Positions 14,162 to 21,014 of a stretch of 29,043 nucleotides of DNA are shown here, piece by piece (positions within the stretch are counted from its first letter, which is position 1; every line of letters begins with the position of its first letter). Origin of the DNA: DATEMK01 sp039914625. GTDB lineage: Bacteria > Bacteroidota > Bacteroidia > AKYH767-A > OLB10. Where the stretch lies: the NCBI GenBank assembly GCA_039914625.1, contig JBDSOU010000026.1, forward strand, positions 1 through 29,043, written 5' to 3'. Position numbers and translations under genes: made by a program. The notes under the pieces are model-generated. The model saw only the letters and a list, made by a program, of their open reading frames with translations, did no database searches and was not told where the DNA came from.

Positions 14162-15034
14162 ATGATTACACAAAGTACTTTATTCAGGAGTGAATTTATT
14201 GTGAACTGTAACGGTAAATTACTTGATCTTTCTCACCCTGTTGTGATGGGAATTTTAAATATTACTCCCGATTCATTTTTTGATGGCGGCAAATTTACCG
14301 AAGAAAAACTAATAATAAGTAGGGTTAAACAAATGCTGGAAGAAGGTGCTTCTATAATTGATATTGGCGCTGTATCCACCCGCCCCGGTGCAAAAGAAGT
14401 GAGTGAAAAAAAAGAAATGGAACGATTGCTTCCCGTTTTAAAAACGCTTGTTAAAAAATTTCCTGAAGCAATTTTTTCTGTTGATACGTATCGTTCAACT
14501 GTTGCACGAAAAGCAATTGAGGCCGGTGCAGCTATTGTGAATGATATTTCGGGAGGAAGCTTTGATAAAAAAATGTTTGCAACCGTTGGCGAACTGAAAG
14601 TGCCTTATTTATTAATGCACCTACAGGGAACTTCCGGAACAATGCAGAAAAATCCTTTTTACAAAAATGTGGTGAAAGAGCTGATTGATTTTTTCCAGAA
14701 GAAAATAGCGGAGCTGAAAAATTGCGGTGTGCATGATATTATTATTGATCCCGGTTTTGGATTTGGAAAAACGGTGGAACATAATTTTGAAATACTGCGA
14801 AAGCTTTCTCTTTTTAAAATGCTTGATTGCCCTGTGATGGCAGGTATCAGCAGAAAATCAATGATCAATAAAGTTTTAAAAACATCTCCCGGAAAAGCAT
14901 TGAACGGAACAACTGTTTTAAATACAATGGCGCTGATGAATGGCGCACAGATTTTGAGGGTGCATGACGTGAACGAAGCAAAGGAAGCAATTGAATTGTT
15001 TAAAATGTATTCAAAACAGGAGCTTAAAAGTTAA
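14162..15034 (+). CDS. folP: Dihydropteroate synthase
   Basis: FolP condenses p-aminobenzoate with dihydropterin pyrophosphate to give dihydropteroate in folate synthesis, and is the sulfonamide target. The 290-residue TIM-barrel protein shows MGILNITPDSFFDGG at 29-43 (Asn33 binds the pyrophosphate metal), IIDIGAVSTRPGA at about 65-77, SVDTYRSTVARKA, IVNDISGG, IIIDPGFGFGKTVEHN near 200, and GISRKSM. It reads GAVSTRPGA where many relatives have GGESTRPGA, a conservative difference. The start is ATG 14162, immediately after the heptad-like repeats. The gene is divergent from DUF1599. In many Bacteroidota folP is followed by a diadenylate cyclase gene. None is here; instead a T9SS-tail remnant and the opposing gdhA follow. 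Confidence 0.97.
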   Translation: MITQSTLFRSEFIVNCNGKLLDLSHPVVMGILNITPDSFFDGGKFTEEKLIISRVKQMLEEGASIIDIGAVSTRPGAKEVSEKKEMERLLPVLKTLVKKFPEAIFSVDTYRSTVARKAIEAGAAIVNDISGGSFDKKMFATVGELKVPYLLMHLQGTSGTMQKNPFYKNVVKELIDFFQKKIAELKNCGVHDIIIDPGFGFGKTVEHNFEILRKLSLFKMLDCPVMAGISRKSMINKVLKTSPGKALNGTTVLNTMALMNGAQILRVHDVNEAKEAIELFKMYSKQELKS

Positions 15035-15059
15035 CAATCAGACCCGCGAAAATATTTGA

Positions 15060-15170
15060 GGCAACTTCGCAGCAACGAAATCCGTTCAGGAAGAACCAGA
15101 TATTTCCACTTTGTCAAACGGTATTTACTTCTGCAGGATTATTTCAGAAAATTTTGTGACCGATAAATAA
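15060..15170 (+). pseudogene. Remnant of a T9SS C-terminal sorting domain
   Basis: A frame without a start codon, opened by a stop at 15057-15059, encodes GNFAATKSVQEEPDISTL and then SNGIYFCRIISENFVTDK, ending at TAA 15168-15170. DISxLSNGIYFxRI followed by a polar end is the core of the type A T9SS sorting tail, which directs proteins to the outer-membrane secretion machine. Nothing else of the parent protein is seen between folP and here. It is most likely the last trace of a deleted secreted-protein gene. Confidence 0.65.
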
Positions 15171-15200
15171 AATTAATTGTAATAAAGCAGAATGACTCTA

Positions 15201-16673
15201 TTACGGAAAAATTCCCAGTGACTGATAGGCTACTCCAAGTTTATTTATCCCGCTTACAAAGGCTGCAGTTCGCAAATCGGTAATTTTCGGATGTTGTTTT
15301 TTGATTTCTCGGATTTCGTTATACGCAAATATCATAGTTTCTTCAAGACCGGAACGCACGTAATCAATTTCATCTGCACCGTGAGTAAGCACTTTTTTTT
15401 CACGCGCTTCTAAAGATTTTCCGGTGATGCGTTCAATGGATTCTATCAGCTGCCGGGTGGACATTTCCTGGAATCTTTTTTCCATCCGCCCGAAGCGAAC
15501 GTGTGAAAGATTTTTAAGCCATTCAAAATAAGAAACCGTTACTCCGCCTGCATTAAGAAACAGGTCGGGAATGATGAGCACTTTTTTCTCATTCAGAATG
15601 TCTTCTGCTTCTTTTGTAACGGGACCGTTTGCAGCCTCAGCAATTACTTTTGCTTTGATGCGCGGAGCGTTTTCTTTGGTGATCTGGTTTTCAAGAGCAG
15701 CAGGAACCAGTACGTCACATTCCATTTCTAACAGGCTCATTGTATTATCAATATTTTTTGCACCGGGAAAATTAAGAATAGACTTGCTCTCCTGACGGTG
15801 CTTAAATACAGCTTCCACATCCAAACCCTTTTCATTATAAATTCCGCCCTCGCGTTCTGCTATGCCCACAATAATTCCTCCGCTTTCGCTGAAAAATTTT
15901 GCAGAGTAATACCCTACATTTCCCAAACCCTGTATAATAAATTTTTTGCCGGTTATGCCTATCGTTAGTCCAAGCTCTTTTACATCTTCGGGATGGCTCA
16001 GTGCTTCGCGCACTCCGAAATACACGCCTTGCCCGGTCGCTTCTGTTCTTCCGTGAATGCCGCCTTGTCCAAGCGGTTTGCCGGTAACACAGCCCAATGC
16101 ATTCAGGTCATCATATTTAAATGTTGCGTACGTGTCTGCAATCCATGCCATTTCCCTCGAGCCGCTTCCGTAATCAGGAGCAGGCACGTCCACTGAAGGG
16201 CCGATCATATTTTTTTTTATAAGTTCGGTTGTATAACGCCTGGTGATATGCTCCAGTTCTTCCACCGTAACCTGCGAAGGTCTTACCTTTATTCCTCCCT
16301 TGGCACCGCCAAAGGGAACATCGGTCACTGCACATTTAAAAGTCATCAGTGTGGCAAGCGCCTTTACTTCATCTTCATCCACCATCATGCTGTAACGGAT
16401 ACCGCCTTTTGTCGGTGTTTTATGATGGCTGTGCTGCGCACGGATTCCTTCAAAAACCTGCACCCTGCCTCCAATTTCAACAGGAAAATAAAATTTATAA
16501 ACGCTGTTGCATACCTTTATCTGTTGCAATATTCCGGGTTCAAAATTTGTAAACGCTGCTGCTTTATCAAAATAAGAAAGTACATCATTGTAAAAGATGG
16601 TGCCATTGTTTTGCTGGACACCATTTACCTGCGCTTTAGAATTTGCTGCAGAAGTTTTAATTTCAGTTCCCAT
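15201..16673 (-). CDS. gdhA: Glutamate dehydrogenase (Glu/Leu/Phe/Val family)
   Basis: The enzyme interconverts glutamate and 2-oxoglutarate plus ammonia using NAD(P), joining carbon and nitrogen metabolism in the cytosol. The 490-residue protein has the substrate-binding segment GIRAQHSHHKTPTKGGIRY at about 76-94. The catalytic-lysine motif PFGGAKGGI follows at 120-128 (Lys125 is the likely catalytic residue), with VDVPAPDYGSG near 161 and HGRTEATGQGV near 206. The Rossmann motif QGLGNVG lies near 252, and AEAANGPVT and LNAGGVTVSYFEW follow. The length exceeds the common 410-450 residues because of a polar N-terminal extension (about 25 residues) and extra C-terminal helices, typical of the Bacteroidota form. 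Coenzyme preference cannot be read safely. It converges on folP and is divergent from the GNAT gene. Confidence 0.94.
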   Translation of the reverse strand: MGTEIKTSAANSKAQVNGVQQNNGTIFYNDVLSYFDKAAAFTNFEPGILQQIKVCNSVYKFYFPVEIGGRVQVFEGIRAQHSHHKTPTKGGIRYSMMVDEDEVKALATLMTFKCAVTDVPFGGAKGGIKVRPSQVTVEELEHITRRYTTELIKKNMIGPSVDVPAPDYGSGSREMAWIADTYATFKYDDLNALGCVTGKPLGQGGIHGRTEATGQGVYFGVREALSHPEDVKELGLTIGITGKKFIIQGLGNVGYYSAKFFSESGGIIVGIAEREGGIYNEKGLDVEAVFKHRQESKSILNFPGAKNIDNTMSLLEMECDVLVPAALENQITKENAPRIKAKVIAEAANGPVTKEAEDILNEKKVLIIPDLFLNAGGVTVSYFEWLKNLSHVRFGRMEKRFQEMSTRQLIESIERITGKSLEAREKKVLTHGADEIDYVRSGLEETMIFAYNEIREIKKQHPKITDLRTAAFVSGINKLGVAYQSLGIFP

Positions 16674-16848
16674 TATGTTTTCGGTTTTATAATTTGTGCA
16701 AACAAAAATAGATAAAAAGTTGAATGGAGAAGTTACAATGAATAATTTTTAATCCGAATTGTTTTTCCGTGCAGCAACTACATGGATTAAATTTGTAAAT
16801 TCGTTTTTTGCATTCCGCTTTGCTCATGCACCATTAAAGAAATTACAG

Positions 16849-17301
16849 ATGATTAAAATAATAAGAACCAACTCGGACAATAAAGATTTTATTGAGCTGG
16901 TAAAAAACCTTGATAGTGTTTTAGCTCGATTGGATGGAAATGACCATTCCTTTTATGCACAGTTCAATATGATTGACAAAATTAAACATGCGGTGATTGC
17001 TTACCAGGACGACAATCCTGTTAGCTGTGGCGCTATAAAAGAATACATTTCAGCAACTATGGAGATTAAACGCATGTTTACATTACCTGATTACAGGGGA
17101 AAAGGACTTGCGACTAAAGTGCTGGCTGAACTGGAACTATGGGCAACTGAATTGTCCTGCCAAAAATGCATTTTAGAAACAAGCAGGAAACAACCCGAAG
17201 CTGTAGCACTATATAAAAAGAACGGATATAAGCTTATTTCGAATTACGGGCAGTATAAAGGAATAGAAAATAGTGTTTGTTTTGAAAAGAAAATAAAGTA
17301 G
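16849..17301 (+). CDS. GNAT-family N-acetyltransferase
   Basis: The 150-residue cytosolic protein transfers an acetyl group from acetyl-CoA to an amine of unknown identity. The GNAT fold is visible as an N-terminal strand-helix (MIKIIRTNSDNKDF), central strands around CGAIKEYISATMEIKRMFTL, and the acetyl-CoA motif A YRGKGLATKVL with Arg83, Gly84 and Gly86. The segments CILETSRKQPEAVALYKKNG and GYKLISNYGQY then form the conserved C-terminal half. The frame is open for 30 codons before this Met, but the upstream residues have no family match and would overlap the gdhA promoter region. The gene is single and marks the start of the accessory stretch. The C-terminal pattern resembles small-molecule and amino-acid acetyltransferases rather than ribosomal RimI, but this is a guess. 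Confidence 0.88.
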   Translation: MIKIIRTNSDNKDFIELVKNLDSVLARLDGNDHSFYAQFNMIDKIKHAVIAYQDDNPVSCGAIKEYISATMEIKRMFTLPDYRGKGLATKVLAELELWATELSCQKCILETSRKQPEAVALYKKNGYKLISNYGQYKGIENSVCFEKKIK

Positions 17302-17325
17302 CAGCCCAGTTATATAATTATATAT

Positions 17326-17386
17326 TTCTGAACTATATTAAAAAGTAAAAAGTCTGCCTTTTTGAGTGAACCTTTTTTAATCAGAA
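17326..17386. terminator. Imperfect hairpin between convergent genes
   Basis: TTCTGA (17326-17331) pairs with TCAGAA (17381-17386), and TTAAAAAG (17338-17345) pairs with CTTTTTTAA (17372-17380) apart from one extra T. Inside is a second hairpin, AAAAAG-tctgc-CTTTTT (17347-17363). It sits between the GNAT gene and the leftward fibronectin-III fragment and is likely a bidirectional stop for transcription. The stems are AT-rich, so the call is tentative. Confidence 0.4.
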
Positions 17387-17389
17387 TTC

Positions 17390-17614
17390 TTAATATGTTT
17401 TCTTAATAATTACTGCCGTCCACCCACCGTGCGTTTTGTTGATCCCTATAGCCCGCACGCGCACATCATATTCTACATTGCTTTCAAGATCATTGAGCAA
17501 TGTTTTTTTTCCGGAACTGACCCCCATGTTTTCTGTCCAGCTTTCAGGAGCAACAGCTGCTTTGCCACACCAGATTTCATAGCCGTGAATACTTTGGTTT
17601 ATGTTAACGTTCAT
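17390..17614 (-). pseudogene. Fibronectin type III domain fragment
   Basis: The 74-residue frame holds one near-complete Fn3-like unit: IHGYEIWCGKAAVAPESWTE, then GVSSGKKTLLNDLESNVEYD, VRVRAIG and GGWTAVI. The pattern SW...GVS.k....gL..g..Y.vRVRAIG..G...W matches the C-terminal domain of Bacteroidota proteins of about 200 residues that have a helical N-terminal half. That half is absent here. Just upstream another frame (CRAAYPEYKVHPKCEAPK) runs into a stop next to the presumed Met. The surviving piece is therefore probably a decayed gene end rather than a complete gene, though a short protein starting at ATG 17614 cannot be excluded. Confidence 0.6.
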
Positions 17615-17870
17615 TTGGGCGCTTCACATTTTGGATGGACCTTATACTCAGGATATGCTGCTCTGCAAATCATTGAGGTGATTTTGGAAATTTATCTTTT
17701 TATGGACTGTAAAAAAAATCTCATCACAAAACCTAATCAATAGTTGCTCAGCAATAATTTAAAAATTTTTATATTCCACAATTTATTTCAAATGATGCTG
17801 TAGCTGCATCACCTAATCTTCTGCCAACCACAATAAGGAAACAGGTTCCAGTTCAGAGATGTGATGGATT

Positions 17871-18083
17871 CTACAGCCCAGGTTTAGGCAATGATGGTTC
17901 ATCTATGCGGGTGGGGTCAGTCTTTTGCGGTTCTTCAATTCGTGTGGGGTCGTTTTTTTCAGGTTCATTGCCTCCTGGCCTGGGCTTGGTAGGATCAGGG
18001 TTTTGATCAGGCCGGGTTGGTGTTGCTGGTTTATTTGGAGGAGGATTAGCCGGATTTTTTTCGGGAGTGTTTTTATTTTCCAT
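17871..18083 (-). CDS. Small Pro-rich low-complexity protein with DPTRI repeats
   Basis: This 70-residue hydrophilic protein is rich in Pro, Asn, Asp, Glu and Lys. It begins MENKNTPEKNPANPPPNKPA and contains RPDQNPDPTKPRPGGNEP followed by two copies of a KNDPTRIEEP / KTDPTRIDEP unit. There is no signal peptide, membrane segment or Cys, and it should be disordered. Similar short proteins with DPTRI(E/D)EP motifs occur in other Bacteroidota in my memory, which supports a real gene; their function is unknown. The start ATG 18083 gives the typical MENKN opening. It is followed at a distance by the fibronectin-III fragment on the same strand, with no sign of an operon. Confidence 0.6.
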   Translation of the reverse strand: MENKNTPEKNPANPPPNKPATPTRPDQNPDPTKPRPGGNEPEKNDPTRIEEPQKTDPTRIDEPSLPKPGL

Positions 18084-18773
18084 GATGTTGAAATTTTAAT
18101 GTTAAATTAGTTTATTTATAATTATTATTTAATGTTTTCGAAAAATCAAGGGAAATTAAAAAAAAATTTATTTTGAAATCATCCATGTTAACTTAATTAA
18201 TAAAAAGTTATGCCATGAACCTCTCAACCATAATTATATTCATGATTTTACTCCTGCAGTAAATTGATAATAAGATATAGAACCATTATTAACCATATAA
18301 TTGACGGAATAATAAGATACTCCCCAGAGATTTGAAAAGGTCTTTTTGTTTTTGCTTTCATATTTTAAGCATTGTTTTTTGTTTTTAATACGAATCTTTT
18401 TTCGGAATAAATTAACTGTAAATATTTATTTTAATAATTTTGCAAAAGAGATAGTTTGTTTTGATTTTCTGCTTTTGCTTTTCCTACTGTTTGACCCGTT
18501 CGAAAGTTTCCGCAGCTAATCTTACAATTTATAACATTAAAATAATGTGCCACCTTCATTATCTCCTTTCTGAAAAGTAAAGAATTTGTTGTGAAACTTT
18601 TTTTACAAAGGGGGAAATTTATTTCTATTCAGACTTTTTTAGCACGCAATGTAAATCTTGCCTGGCCCACAAACAAAATCCCTCAGCAGAGGTGAAAGCA
18701 GCTTCGCTTGTGTTTGAAAAATAAAGCAGTACAATTTGGGATTTTTTCAATACGTTTCTAAAGTCCTTTTAAC
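18084..18773. other. 690-bp AT-rich interval without a supported gene
   Basis: This DNA between the Pro-rich gene and the 3' half of the DUF1801 gene holds many T and A runs and short frames only. One start-less rightward frame ending near 18723 encodes a segment with a CKSC pair (FFSTQCKSCLAHKQNP), but nothing around it supports a gene. No structured RNA or clear promoter was recognised. It probably represents eroded sequence. Confidence 0.5.
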
Positions 18774-18995
18774 TCATTTTCGATTTAATGCTGCATCTAT
18801 CATTTCTTTCAGAACTTCAATGTCAATATCCTCCAGCTTATTTATATAGAGACAACCCGCACCAGTATTATGCCTGCCCAGCTTTTTAAGAGCTGCAGCC
18901 TGCTCTTTAAAATTTACCATAAGATACAAGGATAGATTCGCTTTACGGGGAGAGAAACCTATCCCAAGCCAATCCACTTCCCTACCGGTAGCGGG
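18774..18995 (-). pseudogene. DUF1801 gene, 3' half, separated by the IS
   Basis: This is the C-terminal half (about 70 residues after the join) of a DUF1801 (YdhG-like) protein. It contains TGREVDWLGIGFSPRKANLS, LYLMVNF and LGRHNTGAGCLYINKLEDID. The GREgDW..tGFSPRK..L.lY pattern is the family's core. Removing the IS and one copy of the 10-bp duplication restores the frame (SPAT-GREVDW) to give a 141-residue protein of normal length. The first Met in this half (at 18998) is created by the IS junction. The gene is therefore recently broken. Confidence 0.88.
18986..18995. repeat. 10-bp target-site duplication, left copy
   Basis: The sequence cggtagcggg here is repeated exactly at 20443-20452 on the other side of the element, as expected from a staggered cut of 10 bp during insertion. 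Confidence 0.93.
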
Positions 18996-19015
18996 CAATG
19001 TCGTTTAGTTAAGGA

Positions 19016-20347
19016 CTAAATAGCTCTTCTATAATTGGTAAAAGTCTGATATTTTCCATTTACTCGTTTTGCTTTAATGATGCGTGGGTAGTGCCTTCCG
19101 GGTCTTATCGGTTCAATGTTTCGCTCAAAGGATTTTTGTAATTGCAGTAATATTTGTTTTGGTTCATTGTGTAAAAACAATTTGATGATAGTGTGTTTGA
19201 TGGATGCCCAACTTACATTACGATTTATTTTATATCGGTATTTTCGTCTTTTGTTTACCAGATGTAAATAATTCTCACATTGCTTTTCTATGAGACTTTG
19301 CAAGTTGGCAACAAAGAGTCCGGCTGCATAATCTTGTTGAATACAAATTACTCTGTGACCGCTAAACTGTTCCATTTGTTGTTGGTTTTTTTGTTTGCTG
19401 TAGGTAGTTTCTATTCCCCAGCGAAGCCCATATAAATATTTCAAATCATCTGTGGTGAATAGTTTTTCATTGTACAAATTGGTTAACAATAGTTCTGTTT
19501 CACCGCTGCTCAATTTTATTTTTACCAAACGCACTTTTAGTGTTGTTGCAGCGGGCAGGGTGTAACCTTGTTGGTGAAGCGTTGCTATGGCGGCTGTTGT
19601 TGCTCTAAGTGTGATGATTTTACTATTCTTTCTGCTACGTAAAAATTGTATGGTCTCCTTGTTGAACCCTGCTTTACAGCGTATCACAAAATGGCGTGGT
19701 GTTTCCTGATTGTTCATCATATATATCAGCGCAAAGCCCGGATAAGCACGATCCAAAAGGGTAATGCTGTCTTCATATAAGGTACTCACCTGCCTGATCA
19801 GTATTGCCTGCTCGGATTCTTTAATGGGTCTCATCTTTCCCCACACCGTTATATCATTCAATATATCCTGCAACTGCACCACTCTTGCCATGGGTATGGA
19901 TACGTGTTGATTATCCTGGGTGCCGAAGTGTTCAATCACCTCTTCCTTATTCATTAAATAGGCAGTTGTTCCATCTGCCGCCTGCAAGCGAAAGCCCCGC
20001 CAACGTTTTACCTTATGACCATAATAATGATAAAAACTATCTACCAGCCATTTATTCCATACTTCAAAAAACAACGGCTGTAGTTTTGTTCTTTGTAAGC
20101 TGAAAGCTCCTTTTGTGCTGGGTTCTAAATCTTTTTCCAAACAATTAAAGAACTCTTGTATCTCTATGCTCAAACTCCGTTTGGGCAGGTTGATGATAAG
20201 ACTTGCAATCCGATCCAAGGGCAATTTCCGATCCCGGATAAAGTCTTTTTCTGATTGTGTGACCAACTTTTTTATTGTTTCGTCTTTGGACACAATCTCT
20301 AAAAACATTTTTAGTTCTTCTATTATTTTTACATTTGCTTCGACCAT
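19016..20347 (-). CDS. IS4-family transposase (DDE, YREK motif)
   Basis: The transposase cuts and joins the element ends. Counting from ATG 20347 it has 443 residues. The RNase-H-like catalytic triad is Asp125 in LQAADGTTAYL, Asp199 in ITLLDRAYPGF, and Glu313 in the family signature YGLRWGIETTYSKQK, which fits Y-(2)-R-(3)-E-(6)-K exactly. The long beta-rich insertion between the second Asp and the Glu is typical of IS4. A TTG at 20386 would add 13 residues, but the ATG at 20347 gives a better family start and lies in a fold-back repeat. No frameshift or stop is present, so the enzyme should be active. The basic C-terminus (RHYPRIIKAKRVNGKYQTF) is normal for the group. Confidence 0.95.
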   Translation of the reverse strand: MVEANVKIIEELKMFLEIVSKDETIKKLVTQSEKDFIRDRKLPLDRIASLIINLPKRSLSIEIQEFFNCLEKDLEPSTKGAFSLQRTKLQPLFFEVWNKWLVDSFYHYYGHKVKRWRGFRLQAADGTTAYLMNKEEVIEHFGTQDNQHVSIPMARVVQLQDILNDITVWGKMRPIKESEQAILIRQVSTLYEDSITLLDRAYPGFALIYMMNNQETPRHFVIRCKAGFNKETIQFLRSRKNSKIITLRATTAAIATLHQQGYTLPAATTLKVRLVKIKLSSGETELLLTNLYNEKLFTTDDLKYLYGLRWGIETTYSKQKNQQQMEQFSGHRVICIQQDYAAGLFVANLQSLIEKQCENYLHLVNKRRKYRYKINRNVSWASIKHTIIKLFLHNEPKQILLQLQKSFERNIEPIRPGRHYPRIIKAKRVNGKYQTFTNYRRAI

Positions 20348-20407
20348 TGAGTTTTTGTATTTAGACACTACAAAGAACTGTAGCAATGCAGTTCATAACT
20401 CAATGGT
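20343..20407 (-). promoter_or_regulatory. Possible fold-back structure over the transposase start codon
   Basis: On the transcribed strand ACCATTGAGTT (20407-20397) is perfectly complementary to AACTCAATGGT (20353-20343), and the latter contains the transposase ATG (20347-20345). The 43-base loop can form either of two smaller hairpins, CTACA/TGTAG (20368-20383) or GAACTG/CAGTTC (20375-20394). An RNA that enters from outside the IS would contain both arms and hide the start codon, whereas one starting inside the loop would not. The same sequence is present in copy 1 (26-90). Confidence 0.55.
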
Positions 20408-20442
20408 TTTTACTTTTTTATCACCTTAACTAAACGACATTG

Positions 20443-20452
20443 CGGTAGCGGG
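20443..20452. repeat. 10-bp target-site duplication, right copy
   Basis: An exact second copy of cggtagcggg (see 18986-18995), directly after the right terminal repeat of the element. Confidence 0.93.
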
Positions 20453-20656
20453 GCTTTTGTATCTTTTATTACCAAACCCTATGATGGAGTTGCTCCATAA
20501 TATAGGTTCTTCACCGGAAGCTTTTTTCATCATTTCCAAAAGCACAAAACTGTCTTTACGCTTTTGTTCCTGCTTTATATTATTGATGAAATCCTCCACA
20601 CTTGCTATGGTTGGTTTTGTTTTTATTTCAACCAGTTTTGATTTTTTTTCAGTCAT
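20443..20656 (-). pseudogene. DUF1801 gene, 5' half, separated by the IS
   Basis: This is the N-terminal 71 codons of the same DUF1801 protein: MTEKKSKLVEIKTKPTIASV, a helix with DSFVLLEMMKKASGEEPILW, then SNSIIGFGNKRYKSPAT. The (S)xxLLEMMkkaTGEEPxmWG.SIvGFG.y.Y pattern is the recognised family opening. Beyond SPAT the frame enters the IS end and stops after AMSFS. DUF1801 proteins are small, soluble and of uncertain function; some relatives bind iron-like ligands in my memory, but this is not assured. ATG 20656 is the natural start. Confidence 0.88.
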
Positions 20657-20867
20657 TTGAAATTAGTTTCTGTTTGCCTTGTGAGTAGGCATTACTTATT
20701 CAGGCTGTGAAAATATTTATTTTCCTGTTAGTTTCCTGCACTCAGTTCGTTTACCTCTCAAAGCCCTTCTTTTTTTTATTTCTTTTAATATTATTATCGG
20801 CTGCCAAGTCTCGGATTAGAAGTATTTATTTTCAAATTAGTACAAATGTATTTTAGAATTCCATGCC
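20657..20867. other. Short AT-rich gap, nothing recognised
   Basis: This is the DNA upstream of the DUF1801 gene and downstream of the TonB-C fragment. It should hold the promoter of the DUF1801 gene, but no clear TAnnTTTG element on the minus strand was found. Confidence 0.4.
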
Positions 20868-21014
20868 TCATCGTTTTTCATTTGATGCATTCTTCACATA
20901 TTTTCGTTTAATTTTATCGTTAAGCCAAAATTCAATGGGTAATCTATATACCACATGAACGTTTTTTTCATTTTGAGCTCCTGGTTGCCAACCATTCAAG
21001 AGGCCAATAAAGTT
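20868..21014 (-). pseudogene. TonB C-terminal-domain fragment after the barrel gene stop
   Basis: Directly after the stop of the 256-residue gene (TAA 21017-21015) the same frame remains open for 48 codons, to TGA 20870-20868. It reads NFIGLLNGWQPGAQNEKNVH and then VVYRLPIEFWLND, ending in a basic tail. The stretch NGWQPGAQNxKxVxVxYxLPIxF is the end of a TonB-C domain (compare PLWIPATKKGK...LSVPF in the intact gene at 11686-12093). It has no start codon and no upstream part, so it looks like the leftover of a TonB-C gene whose front was replaced or deleted. Confidence 0.7.

Larger units (their letters stand above)
18996..20442 (-). mobile_element. Complete IS4-family insertion sequence, 1,447 bp
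   Basis: The element is bounded by a perfect 19-bp inverted repeat, CAATGTCGTTTAGTTAAGG, at 18996-19014 and 20424-20442 (inverse), and by a 10-bp target duplication. The repeat resembles that of E. coli IS4 (TAATGCCGATCAGTTAAGG, from memory), supporting the IS4 subgroup. One gene encodes the transposase, whose stop is 1 base from the left repeat. The element is intact and identical to copy 1 over the 125 bases shared, so it probably moved recently. It lies inside a DUF1801 gene, in the same orientation as that gene. Confidence 0.96.

Noticed and set aside
18608..18723. Start-less frame with a CKSC pair as a zinc-binding gene remnant
   Set aside because: A single Cys pair in a short frame without start, second pair or family pattern is not enough.
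126..18995. Compound transposon made by the two IS copies
   Set aside because: The enclosed DNA is core metabolism of the same character as the rest, copy 2 has its own 10-bp duplication, and its insertion splits a single gene. Two independent single insertions explain the data better.
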